Of a stretch of DNA of 64,000 nucleotides, positions 25,780-34,283 are shown piece after piece. The translations under genes were made by a program, and so were the position numbers. Origin of the DNA: Paenibacillus sp. MSJ-34 (lineage in GTDB: Bacteria; Bacillota; Bacilli; Paenibacillales; Paenibacillaceae); the NCBI RefSeq assembly GCF_018918005.1, contig NZ_JAHLPR010000005.1:1-64000 (forward strand), in the 5' to 3' direction. The notes under the pieces were generated by a model. The model worked only from the letters and a program-made list of their open reading frames with translations, was not told where the DNA came from and did no database searches. Numbering within the stretch: position 1 is the stretch's first letter; each line of letters opens with the position of its first letter.

Positions 25780-26184
25780 ATGAATGAACAAGGGCAGGTT
25801 CACCTCAACCAAGTCAGTCCGATCAAAAACAAAATAGGGGGCATTTTCGTCCCGGTACGGAATCTAGAAAAGTCCCGCCGTTGGTATTGCCAAGTTCTAG
25901 GGCTGAAAGGAGCCGACTGCGAAATTATGAACGGCCATTTGTGCCCGCTGCCGATGGAGGGAACCGGGCTCGTTCTGGACACGATGCCGAAGTGGGGAGG
26001 CGACCGGCCGGACGGAGCCCCTCCCATCGAAACTCCCGCTTTTACGTTCCTGACTGCGGATTTGGAAGGTTCGCTTGCCTATATGAAACAACTGGGCGTG
26101 GAACTCGTAACGGAAATCGAACATGATCAGTGGTTCGTTGTAAAGGATCCGGACGGCAACAAGTTGATGATTTGCCGCGAATAA
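25780..26184 (+). CDS. VOC (glyoxalase/bleomycin-resistance-type) family protein
   Basis: A 134-residue single-domain VOC protein. It shows IGGIFVPVRNLEKSRRWYCQVLGL, the middle PMEGTGLVLDTMP and the closing strand WFVVKDPDGNKLMICRE, where Glu is the usual last metal ligand. ATG 25780 is chosen because AAGGAGG is at the right distance. The longer frame to 25582 runs into repeat A. The ligand is unknown. Confidence 0.85.
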   Translation: MNEQGQVHLNQVSPIKNKIGGIFVPVRNLEKSRRWYCQVLGLKGADCEIMNGHLCPLPMEGTGLVLDTMPKWGGDRPDGAPPIETPAFTFLTADLEGSLAYMKQLGVELVTEIEHDQWFVVKDPDGNKLMICRE

Positions 26185-26186
26185 CG

Positions 26187-26378
26187 TCAGTCGGCGAAAG
26201 ATTCTTTTTCGGATAGTTGCTTGATGATATCTAATGTTGCCTCCCAGTTCTTATCCGAATGTTCATACATACTCAAAGTCGCAAAGTCGCTTTGTTTTAA
26301 TTTCAAGACTGTCATGTTATCTTGTTCATATAACGAAAATGTAATGATCGAATAGTTTTCGGGGATAAAGCTTTCAAG
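26187..26378 (-). pseudogene. SRPBCC-domain protein, C-terminal remnant
   Basis: About 60 codons on the minus strand read NYSIITFSLYEQDNMTVLKLKQ, then a short link to KNWEATLDIIKQLSEKE and a stop. This is the closing helix region of an SRPBCC/AHSA1-type protein. There is no start: the upstream end runs directly into an AraC-type fragment on the other strand. It is a deletion remnant. Confidence 0.75.
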
Positions 26379-26459
26379 TCAGTCATTGGAATGACTCCCG
26401 ATGAATTCCGCAAAAGAAGAGCATCCGGCTGCGAATCGTTGCCGGTAGAAGGAGTATAA
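26368..26459 (+). pseudogene. AraC-family regulator, C-terminal remnant
   Basis: About 30 codons on the plus strand read AFKSVIGMTPDEFRKRR with a short tail and TAA at 26457. This is the end of the second HTH of an AraC-family protein. It has no start and abuts the SRPBCC remnant, so two genes were joined by one deletion near 26370. Confidence 0.78.
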
Positions 26460-26469
26460 GCAGCACCGT

Positions 26470-27327
26470 TTATTCCTTCCATGCGCGATAGATCTTTTCC
26501 GTATACTTGGTGACAGCCTCATCATAATCGGGATATGGATATCCAAGGCTCTCTGCCACGGATTTGGAATATGTTCTGAATAACTCGTAACAAGTGAATA
26601 AAGACTGCCACATATTCGGGTAACCGTTCCCGGAATAAGTGGATAGCAAGGCGTCCCAAGTTTCCTTGGGGAGATAGCGGTCGATAAATTTATAATTTTT
26701 CCCCACGCTGAAGGAAAAGCCTTGCTCTACTCCGATCTGCCATGACATCATTCTTAGCAGATTAGGGCGGGCAATTTCGTTTAAATGATCAATGGCAAAG
26801 AGGATTTCTTTTCTCGCCAATCCTTTTACGACGTAAGTGGAGACCATCCAAAATTCGTTGCAGCAATCGTCAAATGCTCTTGCGGTCGGCTTTTGAATCC
26901 AGTATTGGCGGTCGCTTGCGATGACTTCGGTTTTGACGAGAGCATCCTTATCCAGCAGGACTTCCACCAAGCCGTCGCTATTTGCAAAGTAATCTTCGGC
27001 TTCGTTTACCGGAATCAGCGTCAAATCCAATTTATTGCCGTCTTCAAATAGAATGATATAAGAGAACCAATTCCCGAGTTCCGCCGGGAACAGCTCCATA
27101 TCCTCGGGCTTTTGCATCATCGTGCGCTTGCCGAACCGATCCAGCCAACGATCGTTTTCTTTAAAAGAATCCATATCGGTCACAAAATAAGAAATATCGT
27201 AATCCTGAAACGAATCGCGGGGGATATTTCGGTTCGTGCGCGATCCTTCCAACGTTGCGAGTCGAATTCTATCATCTTTTATAGCAAAATCAACAAACAT
27301 GCGCATCATTTCTTGCTCGCTCCTCAT
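26470..27327 (-). CDS. Aminoglycoside 6-adenylyltransferase-like protein, ANT(6)
   Basis: A 285-residue nucleotidyltransferase. The active-site block is LATLEGSRTNRNIPRD, where GS is the phosphate-binding turn, followed by YDISYFV with the metal-binding D-x-S/D pair. The later LDLTLIP supplies the third acidic residue. The size and the C-terminal domain (FWMVSTYVVKGLARKEILFAIDHLNE) match AadK/ANT(6) enzymes, which adenylylate streptomycin. Chromosomal copies in bacilli are often intrinsic and weak, so resistance is not claimed. ATG 27327 follows GGAGG by 9 bases. Confidence 0.9.
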   Translation of the reverse strand: MRSEQEMMRMFVDFAIKDDRIRLATLEGSRTNRNIPRDSFQDYDISYFVTDMDSFKENDRWLDRFGKRTMMQKPEDMELFPAELGNWFSYIILFEDGNKLDLTLIPVNEAEDYFANSDGLVEVLLDKDALVKTEVIASDRQYWIQKPTARAFDDCCNEFWMVSTYVVKGLARKEILFAIDHLNEIARPNLLRMMSWQIGVEQGFSFSVGKNYKFIDRYLPKETWDALLSTYSGNGYPNMWQSLFTCYELFRTYSKSVAESLGYPYPDYDEAVTKYTEKIYRAWKE

Positions 27328-27414
27328 TTCCAACGTCCTCCAGTCTTAGCCATTTTATTGTAACATTAGAAATAGAACCGCTGCAAAGTAGTCCAAAGCT
27401 CGAACAGTACAGAG

Positions 27415-27442
27415 AAAGGGTCATCCCCAAGGATGGTCCTTT
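27415..27442. terminator. Palindromic hairpin
   Basis: AAAGGGTCATCC pairs with GGATGGTCCTTT around CCAA, a nearly perfect 28-base palindrome. It has no clear T-run. It lies in the 290-base gap between the ANT(6) gene and the sugar-gene remnants; the rest of that gap shows nothing else. Confidence 0.4.
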
Positions 27443-27613
27443 AAGATTTGCCCCCGCATGCTTCGGTGCTCTGGATGGCAATCCACACAGTTGTGTATAC
27501 GCTTATAAATCGGTTAACGTTTTGTTATGGATGTTAAATCCCGTTATATTGGGAAAGTATTATGTTTTATTTTTTTGAAAATATTGCAAATATGACGATA
27601 AGGGGGTAACGAA

Positions 27614-27840
27614 ATGAAAAAGAGATGGCTGGGAACAGGTCTGACCCTTCTTCTCTCCCTAAGTATGCTGGCCGGCTGCGGCGGAACGGCGCCCGGCTAT
27701 ATGGCGACGAGATGAATACCGATTTGATGCAGGACGATGTCCGGCTCCCGCAAGTGAATTCCCGCATTCCCGCGGGCCGGTGGGGCAAGCCGGAGGATTT
27801 GGTCGACCCGTCCGTTTTCGAATATAAGGTGGCTATGTAA
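27614..27840 (+). pseudogene. Lipoprotein signal fused to a KduD-type dehydrogenase fragment
   Basis: AGGGGG and ATG 27614 start a typical solute-binding-lipoprotein signal (MKKRWLGTG, LSLSMLAGCGG). After Cys the frame passes straight into PGYMAT, a block of KduD-type 2-deoxy-gluconate dehydrogenases. A frameshift then gives a stop at 27713. The KduD reading continues in another frame (NTDLMQDD, NSRIPAGRWGKPEDLVDPSVF) and ends at 27840. It is a double wreck of an ABC sugar lipoprotein and a dehydrogenase. Confidence 0.72.
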
Positions 27841-27967
27841 ATAATTTGACGCTGCCCGGCCTCGGCATCGAGGTGAACGAGGCGAAAGTCCGCGAAATGG
27901 CTGCGATCGGCCATAATTGGCGGAATCCCGTATGGCGGCAGGAGGACGGACGATCGCGGAGTGGTAG
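27841..27967 (+). pseudogene. Galactonate dehydratase/enolase-superfamily C-terminal remnant
   Basis: The plus-strand frame reads LTLPGLGIEVNEAKVREMA, then HNWRNPVWRQEDG, the closing segment of mandelate-racemase/galactonate-dehydratase-type enzymes. A one-base shift near 27948 restores the usual ending TIAEW and a stop at 27965. It has no start and follows the KduD remnant directly. Confidence 0.72.
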
Positions 27968-28835
27968 GCAATGGCGTTGGCGTTGCATCGAAAAAGGCTG
28001 CGGATTCGAGTTCATTGGAAGGTGCCATGTGTTATTGGCCGGCAATCACCGTGTTGAAGACGAACTCCTGCAAAAATGGATGTATTTACCCAACTAAACA
28101 GGAAATGAGGCAAAAAGCCTGTGATTGGAGTCAATTTCATAATACCGCTGCACCGCTGACGATCCGTCGAGCGGGCTAACGAAACTAGAACACGCTAATA
28201 GCCTGTAAATGACCCCGTTGCTGGTGTAACGAAACTAGAACACGCTATTGAGGGGAAAAGGTTGGTAAACCGGCCGATTTTCAATGAATAACGATTTGTA
28301 CTTTCTTTAGGGTGGGAACGTCTTCATTTCGAGTCCAATAAGGATTGGCAGTTTCGTTAGCGCAACAAGAGCGCCGCGTGAATCCCCTTAGATTTGTAGG
28401 GAGGCATCCCCTTCTATATGCGAAATAGAACCCTGTTTCATCAACGGTGGCCAATTATGGAATTACTCAAAATGCATGTATTTACTCAACCAAACCAATA
28501 GCGTTGCACCGAGAAATTGCTATCCGGACCGTACGGCCGTTATTATGCGTCCAAATCGCTTATTTGCTGTTTAGGAAGACATTGATTCCGTTATTCGTTC
28601 GTCGGAGGTCTTGTTCTTGCACTTTTGCCGCGAATAAAGGATCGTCTGTCCGCAAACGGTCCAAAATCGGGCCGTTTGTCATAATTAACGTATCCAGTGT
28701 CCGCGAATTTGAGGAGCAGGGCGGCAGGCGATGTTATTGGTTTTTTCCGCCGCATATTATATTCTTACCCATGATTATTATTTGATGTAAGAGAAAAACA
28801 CTAAGATACAACAAGCTATAAGAAAAAAGGGAGAT
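27968..28835. repeat. Noncoding block with repeats A (forward) and B
   Basis: Repeat A runs forward at about 28128-28455. Its core is 28175-28361 (187 bases) with perfect 11-bp ends, GCTAACGAAAC and GTTTCGTTAGC. Repeat B follows at 28501-28724. Ahead of repeat A lies a stretch shared with 14870-14912 (TATTTACCCAA and AAACAGGAAATGAGG). No gene is supported. The selO promoter region is in the last 80 bases, which contain AT-rich sequence and AAAAGGGAG. Confidence 0.8.
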
Positions 28836-30302
28836 ATGATGACAAAGGAACTTGTAGGATGGAACTTCGACAACAGTTACGCCCGTCTGCCAGAACTGTT
28901 CTTTTCCAAGGTCGACCCGACCCCCGTTCGTTCGCCGAGGCTGGTTGTTCTTAACGATCGGCTGGCGGCGTCTCTCGGATTGAATGCCGAAGCGCTGCGC
29001 AGCGGCGACGGCGCAGCAGCGTTTGCCGGGAATCGAATTCCCGAAGGTGCCGAGCCTCTTGCTCAAGCGTACGCAGGCCATCAATTCGGGCATTTCACGA
29101 TGTTGGGGGACGGCCGGGCGCTGCTGCTCGGCGAGCAAATCACCCCTGCGGGCGAACGGTTCGATATTCAACTGAAAGGTTCGGGAAGAACGCCATACTC
29201 CCGACGAGGCGACGGCCGAGCGGCGCTTGGGCCGATGCTGCGCGAATACATCATCAGCGAAGCGATGCATGCCCTTGGCATTCCTACGACCCGCAGTCTG
29301 GCGGTGGTAACAACCGGCGAGTCGATTCTCCGCGAAACCGAGCTGCCCGGCGCGGTTCTGACCCGTGTAGCTGCCAGCCATCTGCGCGTCGGGACGTTTC
29401 AATACGTTGCAAAATGGGGGACGGTCCAGGATCTTCGAACCCTTGCCGATTATATACTGCTAAGGCATTTTCCGGATTTCGATCCCGACGAGAACCGTTA
29501 CCTGTTTCTGTTGCGGGAAGCGGTCGAGCGTCAGGCCTCGCTCATTGCCCAATGGCAACGGGTCGGTTTTATTCACGGGGTGATGAACACCGACAATATG
29601 GCCCTTAGCGGAGAAACGATCGATTATGGGCCTTGCGCTTTCATGGATGCGTACGACCCGGCGACGGTGTTCAGTTCCATTGATACGCAGGGCCGTTACG
29701 CCTATGGCAATCAACCGTATATTGCCGCTTGGAATCTCGCGCGATTTGCCGAAACCTTATTGCCGCTTCTGCATGACGACGAGGCGCAGGCTGTCAAAAT
29801 GGCCGAGGATGCGATATCGGATTTTGCCTCGCTGTTTCAGCGGAATTGGCTTGCGGGCATGAGGGCGAAGCTGGGGATCTTTCACGAAGAGCAGGAGGAC
29901 GAATCCTTGATTGGAGACCTGCTCGGCATCATGCAGAAGTATCGTGCGGATTACACCAATACGTTTCTCGCCTTAACCTTTGACAAGATGGAGGACTCGG
30001 ATTTATCTTGCGCCGCGGAATTCGCTTCATGGCATGAACAGTGGCAGGCGAGGCTGGGCAGGCAACAGGAATCGCAGGCCTCCTCGCATCAATTGATGCG
30101 CAGCAGCAACCCCGCGCTCATCCCTCGCAACTACCGAGTGGAAGAGGCGCTGGAAGCCGCGTCGGAGCGGGGAGATTACAGCGTGATGGAGCGGCTGCTT
30201 CATGTTCTTTCCAATCCTTACGCGCACTCTCCCGAACAGGCGGAATATTCCTCGCCGCCTGCGCCGTCGAGCCGGCCTTACCGAACGTTTTGCGGCACCT
30301 GA
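28836..30302 (+). CDS. selO: Protein adenylyltransferase SelO (YdiU/UPF0061)
   Basis: A 488-residue pseudokinase-fold enzyme that transfers AMP from ATP to Ser, Thr or Tyr of protein targets and is linked to redox stress. The family blocks are all present: [47 protein letters not shown] (split here), [15 protein letters not shown] and the metal-binding [23 protein letters not shown] region. The C-terminal YRTFCGT carries Cys where vertebrate SelO has selenocysteine. GGGAGA precedes the start. It is full length and ends at a strong hairpin. Confidence 0.95.
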   Translation: MMTKELVGWNFDNSYARLPELFFSKVDPTPVRSPRLVVLNDRLAASLGLNAEALRSGDGAAAFAGNRIPEGAEPLAQAYAGHQFGHFTMLGDGRALLLGEQITPAGERFDIQLKGSGRTPYSRRGDGRAALGPMLREYIISEAMHALGIPTTRSLAVVTTGESILRETELPGAVLTRVAASHLRVGTFQYVAKWGTVQDLRTLADYILLRHFPDFDPDENRYLFLLREAVERQASLIAQWQRVGFIHGVMNTDNMALSGETIDYGPCAFMDAYDPATVFSSIDTQGRYAYGNQPYIAAWNLARFAETLLPLLHDDEAQAVKMAEDAISDFASLFQRNWLAGMRAKLGIFHEEQEDESLIGDLLGIMQKYRADYTNTFLALTFDKMEDSDLSCAAEFASWHEQWQARLGRQQESQASSHQLMRSSNPALIPRNYRVEEALEAASERGDYSVMERLLHVLSNPYAHSPEQAEYSSPPAPSSRPYRTFCGT

Positions 30303-30318
30303 CATTTCCTCGCCGCAA

Positions 30319-30372
30319 TAACGCAAAATGCTGCAGCCCTCTCCTTCGGGAGACGGGCTGCATTTTGCGTAG
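30319..30372 (+). terminator. Strong hairpin after selO
   Basis: CGCAAAATGCTGCAGCCC pairs with GGGCTGCATTTTGCG around a UUCG-capped inner stem (CTCC TTCG GGAG). The T-run is inside the stem, so it may act as a terminator in either direction. Confidence 0.65.
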
Positions 30373-30394
30373 GAGCGATTATTGGCAAAACGAA

Positions 30395-30426
30395 ACGGCC
30401 TCAGTCCAATTAAGGACCAAGGCCGT
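30395..30426 (-). terminator. Terminator of the Bcr/CflA gene
   Basis: On the minus strand ACGGCCT and AGGCCGT arms with an inner GTCC/GGAC pair run into TTTCGTTTT. It lies about 30 bases after the pump gene. Confidence 0.65.
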
Positions 30427-30458
30427 GTTGCAGGATGATACTTTCATGCTGCTTTGTT

Positions 30459-31637
30459 TTAAGCCCTCGCGAGCCTTTTGCTTACAACAACCATCAATGC
30501 CGCCAAGCCGAGGAAATACAGAGGCATCGTTGCTAATGAATCATTATGAAGGTAACTCATGCCGCTGGTAATAAGGCTGACAACAATGTAGTAACCCAAC
30601 CCGAATATGGCGCCGGCCGTACCGAGTACATCGCTGTAATGGATTAGCGCGAGACTAAGGCAGTTAGGAATAGCCATGCCAATCCCCAGCAGTAGAATGA
30701 AGAGACAAGCTACCATCAAAACCATACATACGATGGAAGGGCTCATTCCATAAAGAGCGAGACCGGTGAGGCAAGCAGCTCCCGCAGTCGTGACGATGGC
30801 GCCGAGTAGGATGATTCGTTCCGCCGGCAATTTCGTTAGCAGTTTTTCCGATAACATTGCGCCGAATATGGAAGAAATGGCTACGAAAATTCCGAAAAAA
30901 CCGAACATGCCCGGACTCATATGGAAAAATTCAATAAAAATAAACGGGGCTTCGGCATAGTAACTAAACAATATGCCATTGGTCGCTCCTATAAGAAAAC
31001 CGAATGCCCATACTCTACGGTCGGAAATCAAACGTTTGGCTACAGAAAGAGTGTTAATGTTTGAAGTTGCGAACACCCTTGTCTCGGGCAGAGCAACGAA
31101 CGTGTACATAAAAATGGCAGCGCTCATCGCAAGAAGAGTGATGAAAACAGCCTTAAAACCAAGCGATTGATCGATCCATCCTCCAAGTAACGGTCCGACT
31201 GCCGGGGTGAAAGCCAGAGCTGCGGAAATTTGAGCAAAAACAGCATGACGTTTGGCTCCATCAATACTCTCGCGCAGAATGGTTTGCGTAACCACGGAAC
31301 CGGTACTAGCGCCAAAGGCCTGAATGAACCGGCTCACCAATAACCACTCGGCCGAATTAGAAAGATAACAACCCAAGCTTCCTGCGCCATAAACGATAAT
31401 TCCCCATAGCAATGCGGGACGCCGTCCTATGGAATCGGAAAGTCTTCCCCAGCAAAAAACGCCGAAAGCGAAGCCTAGGAAGTAAATGCTAAGCGTCAGT
31501 TGGATGACGTTGCCGCTTGCATGCAAATGATTGGCTATATCGGGCAATGACGGCGTATAGATCGTTTCGCTAATTTGCGGGAAACCCACAAGAAGAATGA
31601 ATAACAACAATGAAGGCGTTGAGATTTTTCTTGCCAT
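30459..31637 (-). CDS. Bcr/CflA-type MFS drug exporter
   Basis: A 392-residue transporter with 12 predicted helices. The Bcr/CflA-type N-terminus (ISETIYTPSLPDIANHL), the loop 2-3 motif CWGRLSDSIGRRPALLWG and the antiporter motif GASTGSVVTQTILRE are clear. These proteins use the proton gradient to expel drugs such as bicyclomycin and chloramphenicol. ATG 31637 follows AGGGGG by 9 bases; TTG 31643 is less likely. No regulator is adjacent. Confidence 0.92.
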   Translation of the reverse strand: MARKISTPSLLLFILLVGFPQISETIYTPSLPDIANHLHASGNVIQLTLSIYFLGFAFGVFCWGRLSDSIGRRPALLWGIIVYGAGSLGCYLSNSAEWLLVSRFIQAFGASTGSVVTQTILRESIDGAKRHAVFAQISAALAFTPAVGPLLGGWIDQSLGFKAVFITLLAMSAAIFMYTFVALPETRVFATSNINTLSVAKRLISDRRVWAFGFLIGATNGILFSYYAEAPFIFIEFFHMSPGMFGFFGIFVAISSIFGAMLSEKLLTKLPAERIILLGAIVTTAGAACLTGLALYGMSPSIVCMVLMVACLFILLLGIGMAIPNCLSLALIHYSDVLGTAGAIFGLGYYIVVSLITSGMSYLHNDSLATMPLYFLGLAALMVVVSKRLARA

Positions 31638-31897
31638 ATTCAATAACCCCCTATAATCCGAAAATCTCAGTTCGCTTAAAGAGAAATTACGGAATGGGGG
31701 GGTTGCATTTGATTAATCTTGCGAATGAGAGAGTCATGTGTTTCACCTTTATTCTTATAGGGGGGCAATATATCAAGCATTATATCAAGATTCTAATATG
31801 TTAACAATGTACATGGGCGGCTTGTCCCTGTCTATAGGACGCTCGGGCACCCGCAATGGATACCCGTCATTTTCCGCTTATGATGCCGACTTTTCGA

Positions 31898-32245
31898 TCA
31901 ACTGCCGAACCAAACCGAAGGTCCCATCCAGCCGCTTGGCGCGACGGCGACATATTTATACGTTCCGGCAGGTTGATTGCCCAAGTCCCTCGCGCCCTGA
32001 TGAATATCATGTCCGGGTCGCCCGCCTTCTTCGCTGAAGGAATCGATAAGCACTTCGCCGCTCGTCGTTACTCTGTAAATATAAATAGACATGTATCCGC
32101 CGATATGCGAATCATAGGCCGCATAGTGGACCCTAAGATTACCGCCTTGGTGTATGTAGGTTCCCGTTTGTTGATCGGCGAACGCAGTCGAGGCACAAAC
32201 GAATAGCATGACAAACACCAGTAAAACCACTTTCATTTTTTTCAT
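31898..32245 (-). CDS. Small secreted protein of unknown function
   Basis: A 115-residue protein with a clear signal peptide (MKKMKVVLLVFVMLFVCAS, TAFA) cut near residue 23. The mature part is beta-rich with many Gly and Tyr residues (TYIHQGGNLRVHYAAYDSHIG, YKYVAVAPSGWMGPSVWFG). There are no Cys residues after the signal. AAGGAGG precedes the start. I do not recognise the family. It stands alone; the 250 bases downstream towards the pump gene hold nothing else clear. Confidence 0.75.
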   Translation of the reverse strand: MKKMKVVLLVFVMLFVCASTAFADQQTGTYIHQGGNLRVHYAAYDSHIGGYMSIYIYRVTTSGEVLIDSFSEEGGRPGHDIHQGARDLGNQPAGTYKYVAVAPSGWMGPSVWFGS

Positions 32246-32684
32246 TACCGAACTCCTCCTTAGAATGGGGTTAGTGAATAAAGCATGTAAGATGTATATG
32301 TAAAAAATTACCTATGATTCCTCGGATAACTTCTCATCATCACTTTACGTTCCCAAGATGAGGGCTTATATAAGCGGGGAAAGGAAGATCGCTCTATTCG
32401 GCCAGTGGTTGCGATCTTCTTGCTGCATTGATATCCATTGGATCGAATTTTGCTGATACAAGTTGTATAAATACAACCTCTACGAAGGCTGGGAGGCAGG
32501 GACTATGTGACCGATTCCAATCGCCGAGGAGGAAATTCCAATCAATGAAATAATTCGAAGAATGATATGCGGGGCCCGGAATGCGGATAAGGCCTTCAAA
32601 GTGAAATCGGAATTGAAACAGCGGCAGTTATCATATCTTTCAAGGCGTCCCTTCGAACGCCCTGAAACCGTCCTATGACCCGAT
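32246..32684. other. 440-base gap with palindromes, no supported gene
   Basis: A hairpin (GAAGATCGC with GCGATCTTC, about 32376-32420) and a 16-bp dyad GTTGTATAAATACAAC (32462-32477) are visible. A GAGGAGG site at 32499 is followed by an open frame of about 40 codons without a start in phase. This looks like the promoter and operator of a gene that has been lost. Confidence 0.5.
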
Positions 32685-33110
32685 CTAACGTTTGCCTCCG
32701 GGCATCTCTTGAATGCGGCAATTATGGAAGGCGGTCAGTTTCCACTCTCCGTTACGCTTCACGGCCACATTCGTATTAATCGAGCCTCTGTCGTTCGGGT
32801 CCTCGGAAGGATTGGCCAAACGCGCCTCCCCGATTGCATGGACAATCGCCACGTCCGGTGTAATGAAGCGCGGCTGCAAGCCGGAAGCTGCTCTGGATTC
32901 CAACACCGAACCTTTCAGCGGACCGTTGAATAACCATTCGTGCGTATCGGCGATCTGCTTTCTCCCTTTCAGATGCTGTCCCGCAAACGTCACATAATCC
33001 GCGTCCTCCGTAAAGCAGTCGCCGTATGCCGCGCCATCCCCCTTATTCCAGGAGTCGGTCAGCTTTGCAAATAATGCTTGGATAGCCTCCACATCTTCTC
33101 GATTTGCCAT
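32685..33110 (-). CDS. SnoaL/DUF4440-like (SgcJ/EcaC) protein
   Basis: A 141-residue NTF2-fold protein of the SgcJ/EcaC group: AIQALFAKLTDSWNKGDGAAYGDCFTEDADYVTFAG, split as ALFAKLTDSWNKGD and CFTEDADYVTF, then FITPDVAIVHAIGEARL and WKLTAFHNCRI. The group is linked to small-molecule modification, but no reaction can be assigned. ATG 33110 is chosen with GAGAGGAACG upstream. It is divergent from the MarR gene at 33262, whose operator lies in the shared gap. Confidence 0.83.
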   Translation of the reverse strand: MANREDVEAIQALFAKLTDSWNKGDGAAYGDCFTEDADYVTFAGQHLKGRKQIADTHEWLFNGPLKGSVLESRAASGLQPRFITPDVAIVHAIGEARLANPSEDPNDRGSINTNVAVKRNGEWKLTAFHNCRIQEMPGGKR

Positions 33111-33217
33111 TGGAATCGTTCCTCTCATCGTAAATTTATTCTGACATGCTGTCGCCCTATGGTATACTGGTAACTAAGAAATGCTTAACAAACAAATTTG
33201 CTTAATGAATATAATAT

Positions 33218-33231
33218 CTTAATATATTAAG
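33218..33231. promoter_or_regulatory. Palindromic operator candidate for the MarR protein
   Basis: CTTAATATATTAAG is a perfect 14-bp palindrome 30 bases before the MarR start. It overlaps the AT-rich promoter between the divergent SnoaL-like and MarR genes and could control both. Confidence 0.55.
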
Positions 33232-33261
33232 GTATTATGATTATAATATGGAGGTTTCGCC

Positions 33262-33759
33262 ATGTCAAGCAACAATGATCCTTCCGCATTATCCAACCCT
33301 ACATCTCTACAACAAGCTTTACTTAACGAATTGCGCCAAAACAGCGCGCGAGCCGTTATGCTTCATCAACTCATCTCCGAGAAATTAGGCCTGAACGCCA
33401 CCGACCATAAGTGTCTCGATTTCTTGATGCGCACCGGTCCCGTTACGGCCGGTCAATTGGCGGGGTTGACGGGTCTAACAACGGGAGCGGTGACAAGCGT
33501 AATCGATCGCTTGGAACAAGCCGGATATGTAATGAGGGATAAGGATCCGAACGATCGAAGACGCGTCGTGGTCAAACCGGTTCCGGACGGTTCGGACCGG
33601 ATCTCTCTCATGTTCGAATCCATCGCTCAATCGATGCTAGCGCTACTGTCGCAATACAGCGAGCAGGAGACGCAACTGCTTCTTGACTTTATTAGACAGT
33701 GCAATGACATCGCGTTGGTTGAGATGAACAAAATGAAACATGAGTCTACATCACGATGA
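33262..33759 (+). CDS. MarR family transcriptional regulator
   Basis: A 165-residue MarR-type protein. The recognition part is VTAGQLAGLTGLTTGAVTSVIDRLEQAGYV and the wing DKDPNDRRRVVVKPVPDG carries the D-x-R motif. GGAGG precedes the start. The stop overlaps, in convergent fashion, the end of a frameshifted DoxX-like gene by 14 bases. The ligand and targets are unknown; the divergent SnoaL-like gene and the DoxX gene are the best candidates. Confidence 0.88.
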   Translation: MSSNNDPSALSNPTSLQQALLNELRQNSARAVMLHQLISEKLGLNATDHKCLDFLMRTGPVTAGQLAGLTGLTTGAVTSVIDRLEQAGYVMRDKDPNDRRRVVVKPVPDGSDRISLMFESIAQSMLALLSQYSEQETQLLLDFIRQCNDIALVEMNKMKHESTSR

Positions 33760-34097
33760 GAATGACAGACAACACCAGCATGAGCAAAGCGTTGATCGCC
33801 ATGACAGGTTTATGCTTGGCCCGAAACAGATGGGCATGGATGGCCCCTGCCATCAGAAGGATGAAAAGGGCTGCGGCGTAGTTCGATAATTCCGGTATCC
33901 AAAATGCCGCAATCATTCCGAGTATGCCGACCGATTCCAACGAGGCGACGACATCCATAAACCAGATGGGGGTACCTGTATTCGTTCCAATGTCGAACCA
34001 TCGATTTTGTGCGTGTCAATTTCATGGCAACGGACACGGCAAATATACCTATTAGAATCAACTGAATGACCATATAGACGATATTCAAATGCGTCAC
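33746..34097 (-). pseudogene. DoxX-like membrane protein, frameshifted
   Basis: The N-terminal part (HLNIVYMVIQLILIGIFAVS, VAMKLTRTKSMVRHWNEY) is read in one frame from GTG 34097. The C-terminal part (TPIWFMDVVASLESVGILG, HAHLFRAKHKPVMAINALL) is read in another. One extra base near 33975 explains the break. Joined, they give a normal DoxX-family protein of about 117 residues with four membrane helices. It may be a true pseudogene or a sequencing error. Confidence 0.8.
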
Positions 34098-34214
34098 ACT
34101 CCCCGGAATATTTATTCATAGAAAGAGCTCGCGCTCTCGCTGCTGCTTTAAAGCATAACGTAATTCATCTAATAAATATGCAGTTTAGACTACAGTAGAA
34201 GGGAACAACCGCAA

Positions 34215-34262
34215 AAACCCGTAAGAAGCCACTTTTTTCAAAGTGTCCATCCTACGGGCCGC
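34215..34262 (-). terminator. Intrinsic terminator of the CofE-like gene
   Basis: On the minus strand CCCGTAGGA and TCTTACGGG arms enclose a CACTTT/AAAGTG inner stem and run into TTTTTG. It lies about 20 bases after the stop at 34284. Confidence 0.75.
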
Positions 34263-34283
34263 AGTTCAAGGGGTTATATCATA

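Noticed and set aside
26470-27327. Acquired antibiotic-resistance island
   Set aside because: The ANT(6)-like gene has host-like composition and no mobile genes beside it; it is more likely intrinsic.
28836-30302. SelO gene as truncated or selenocysteine-containing
   Set aside because: The length is normal and the C-terminal motif has Cys; no UGA or SECIS is seen.
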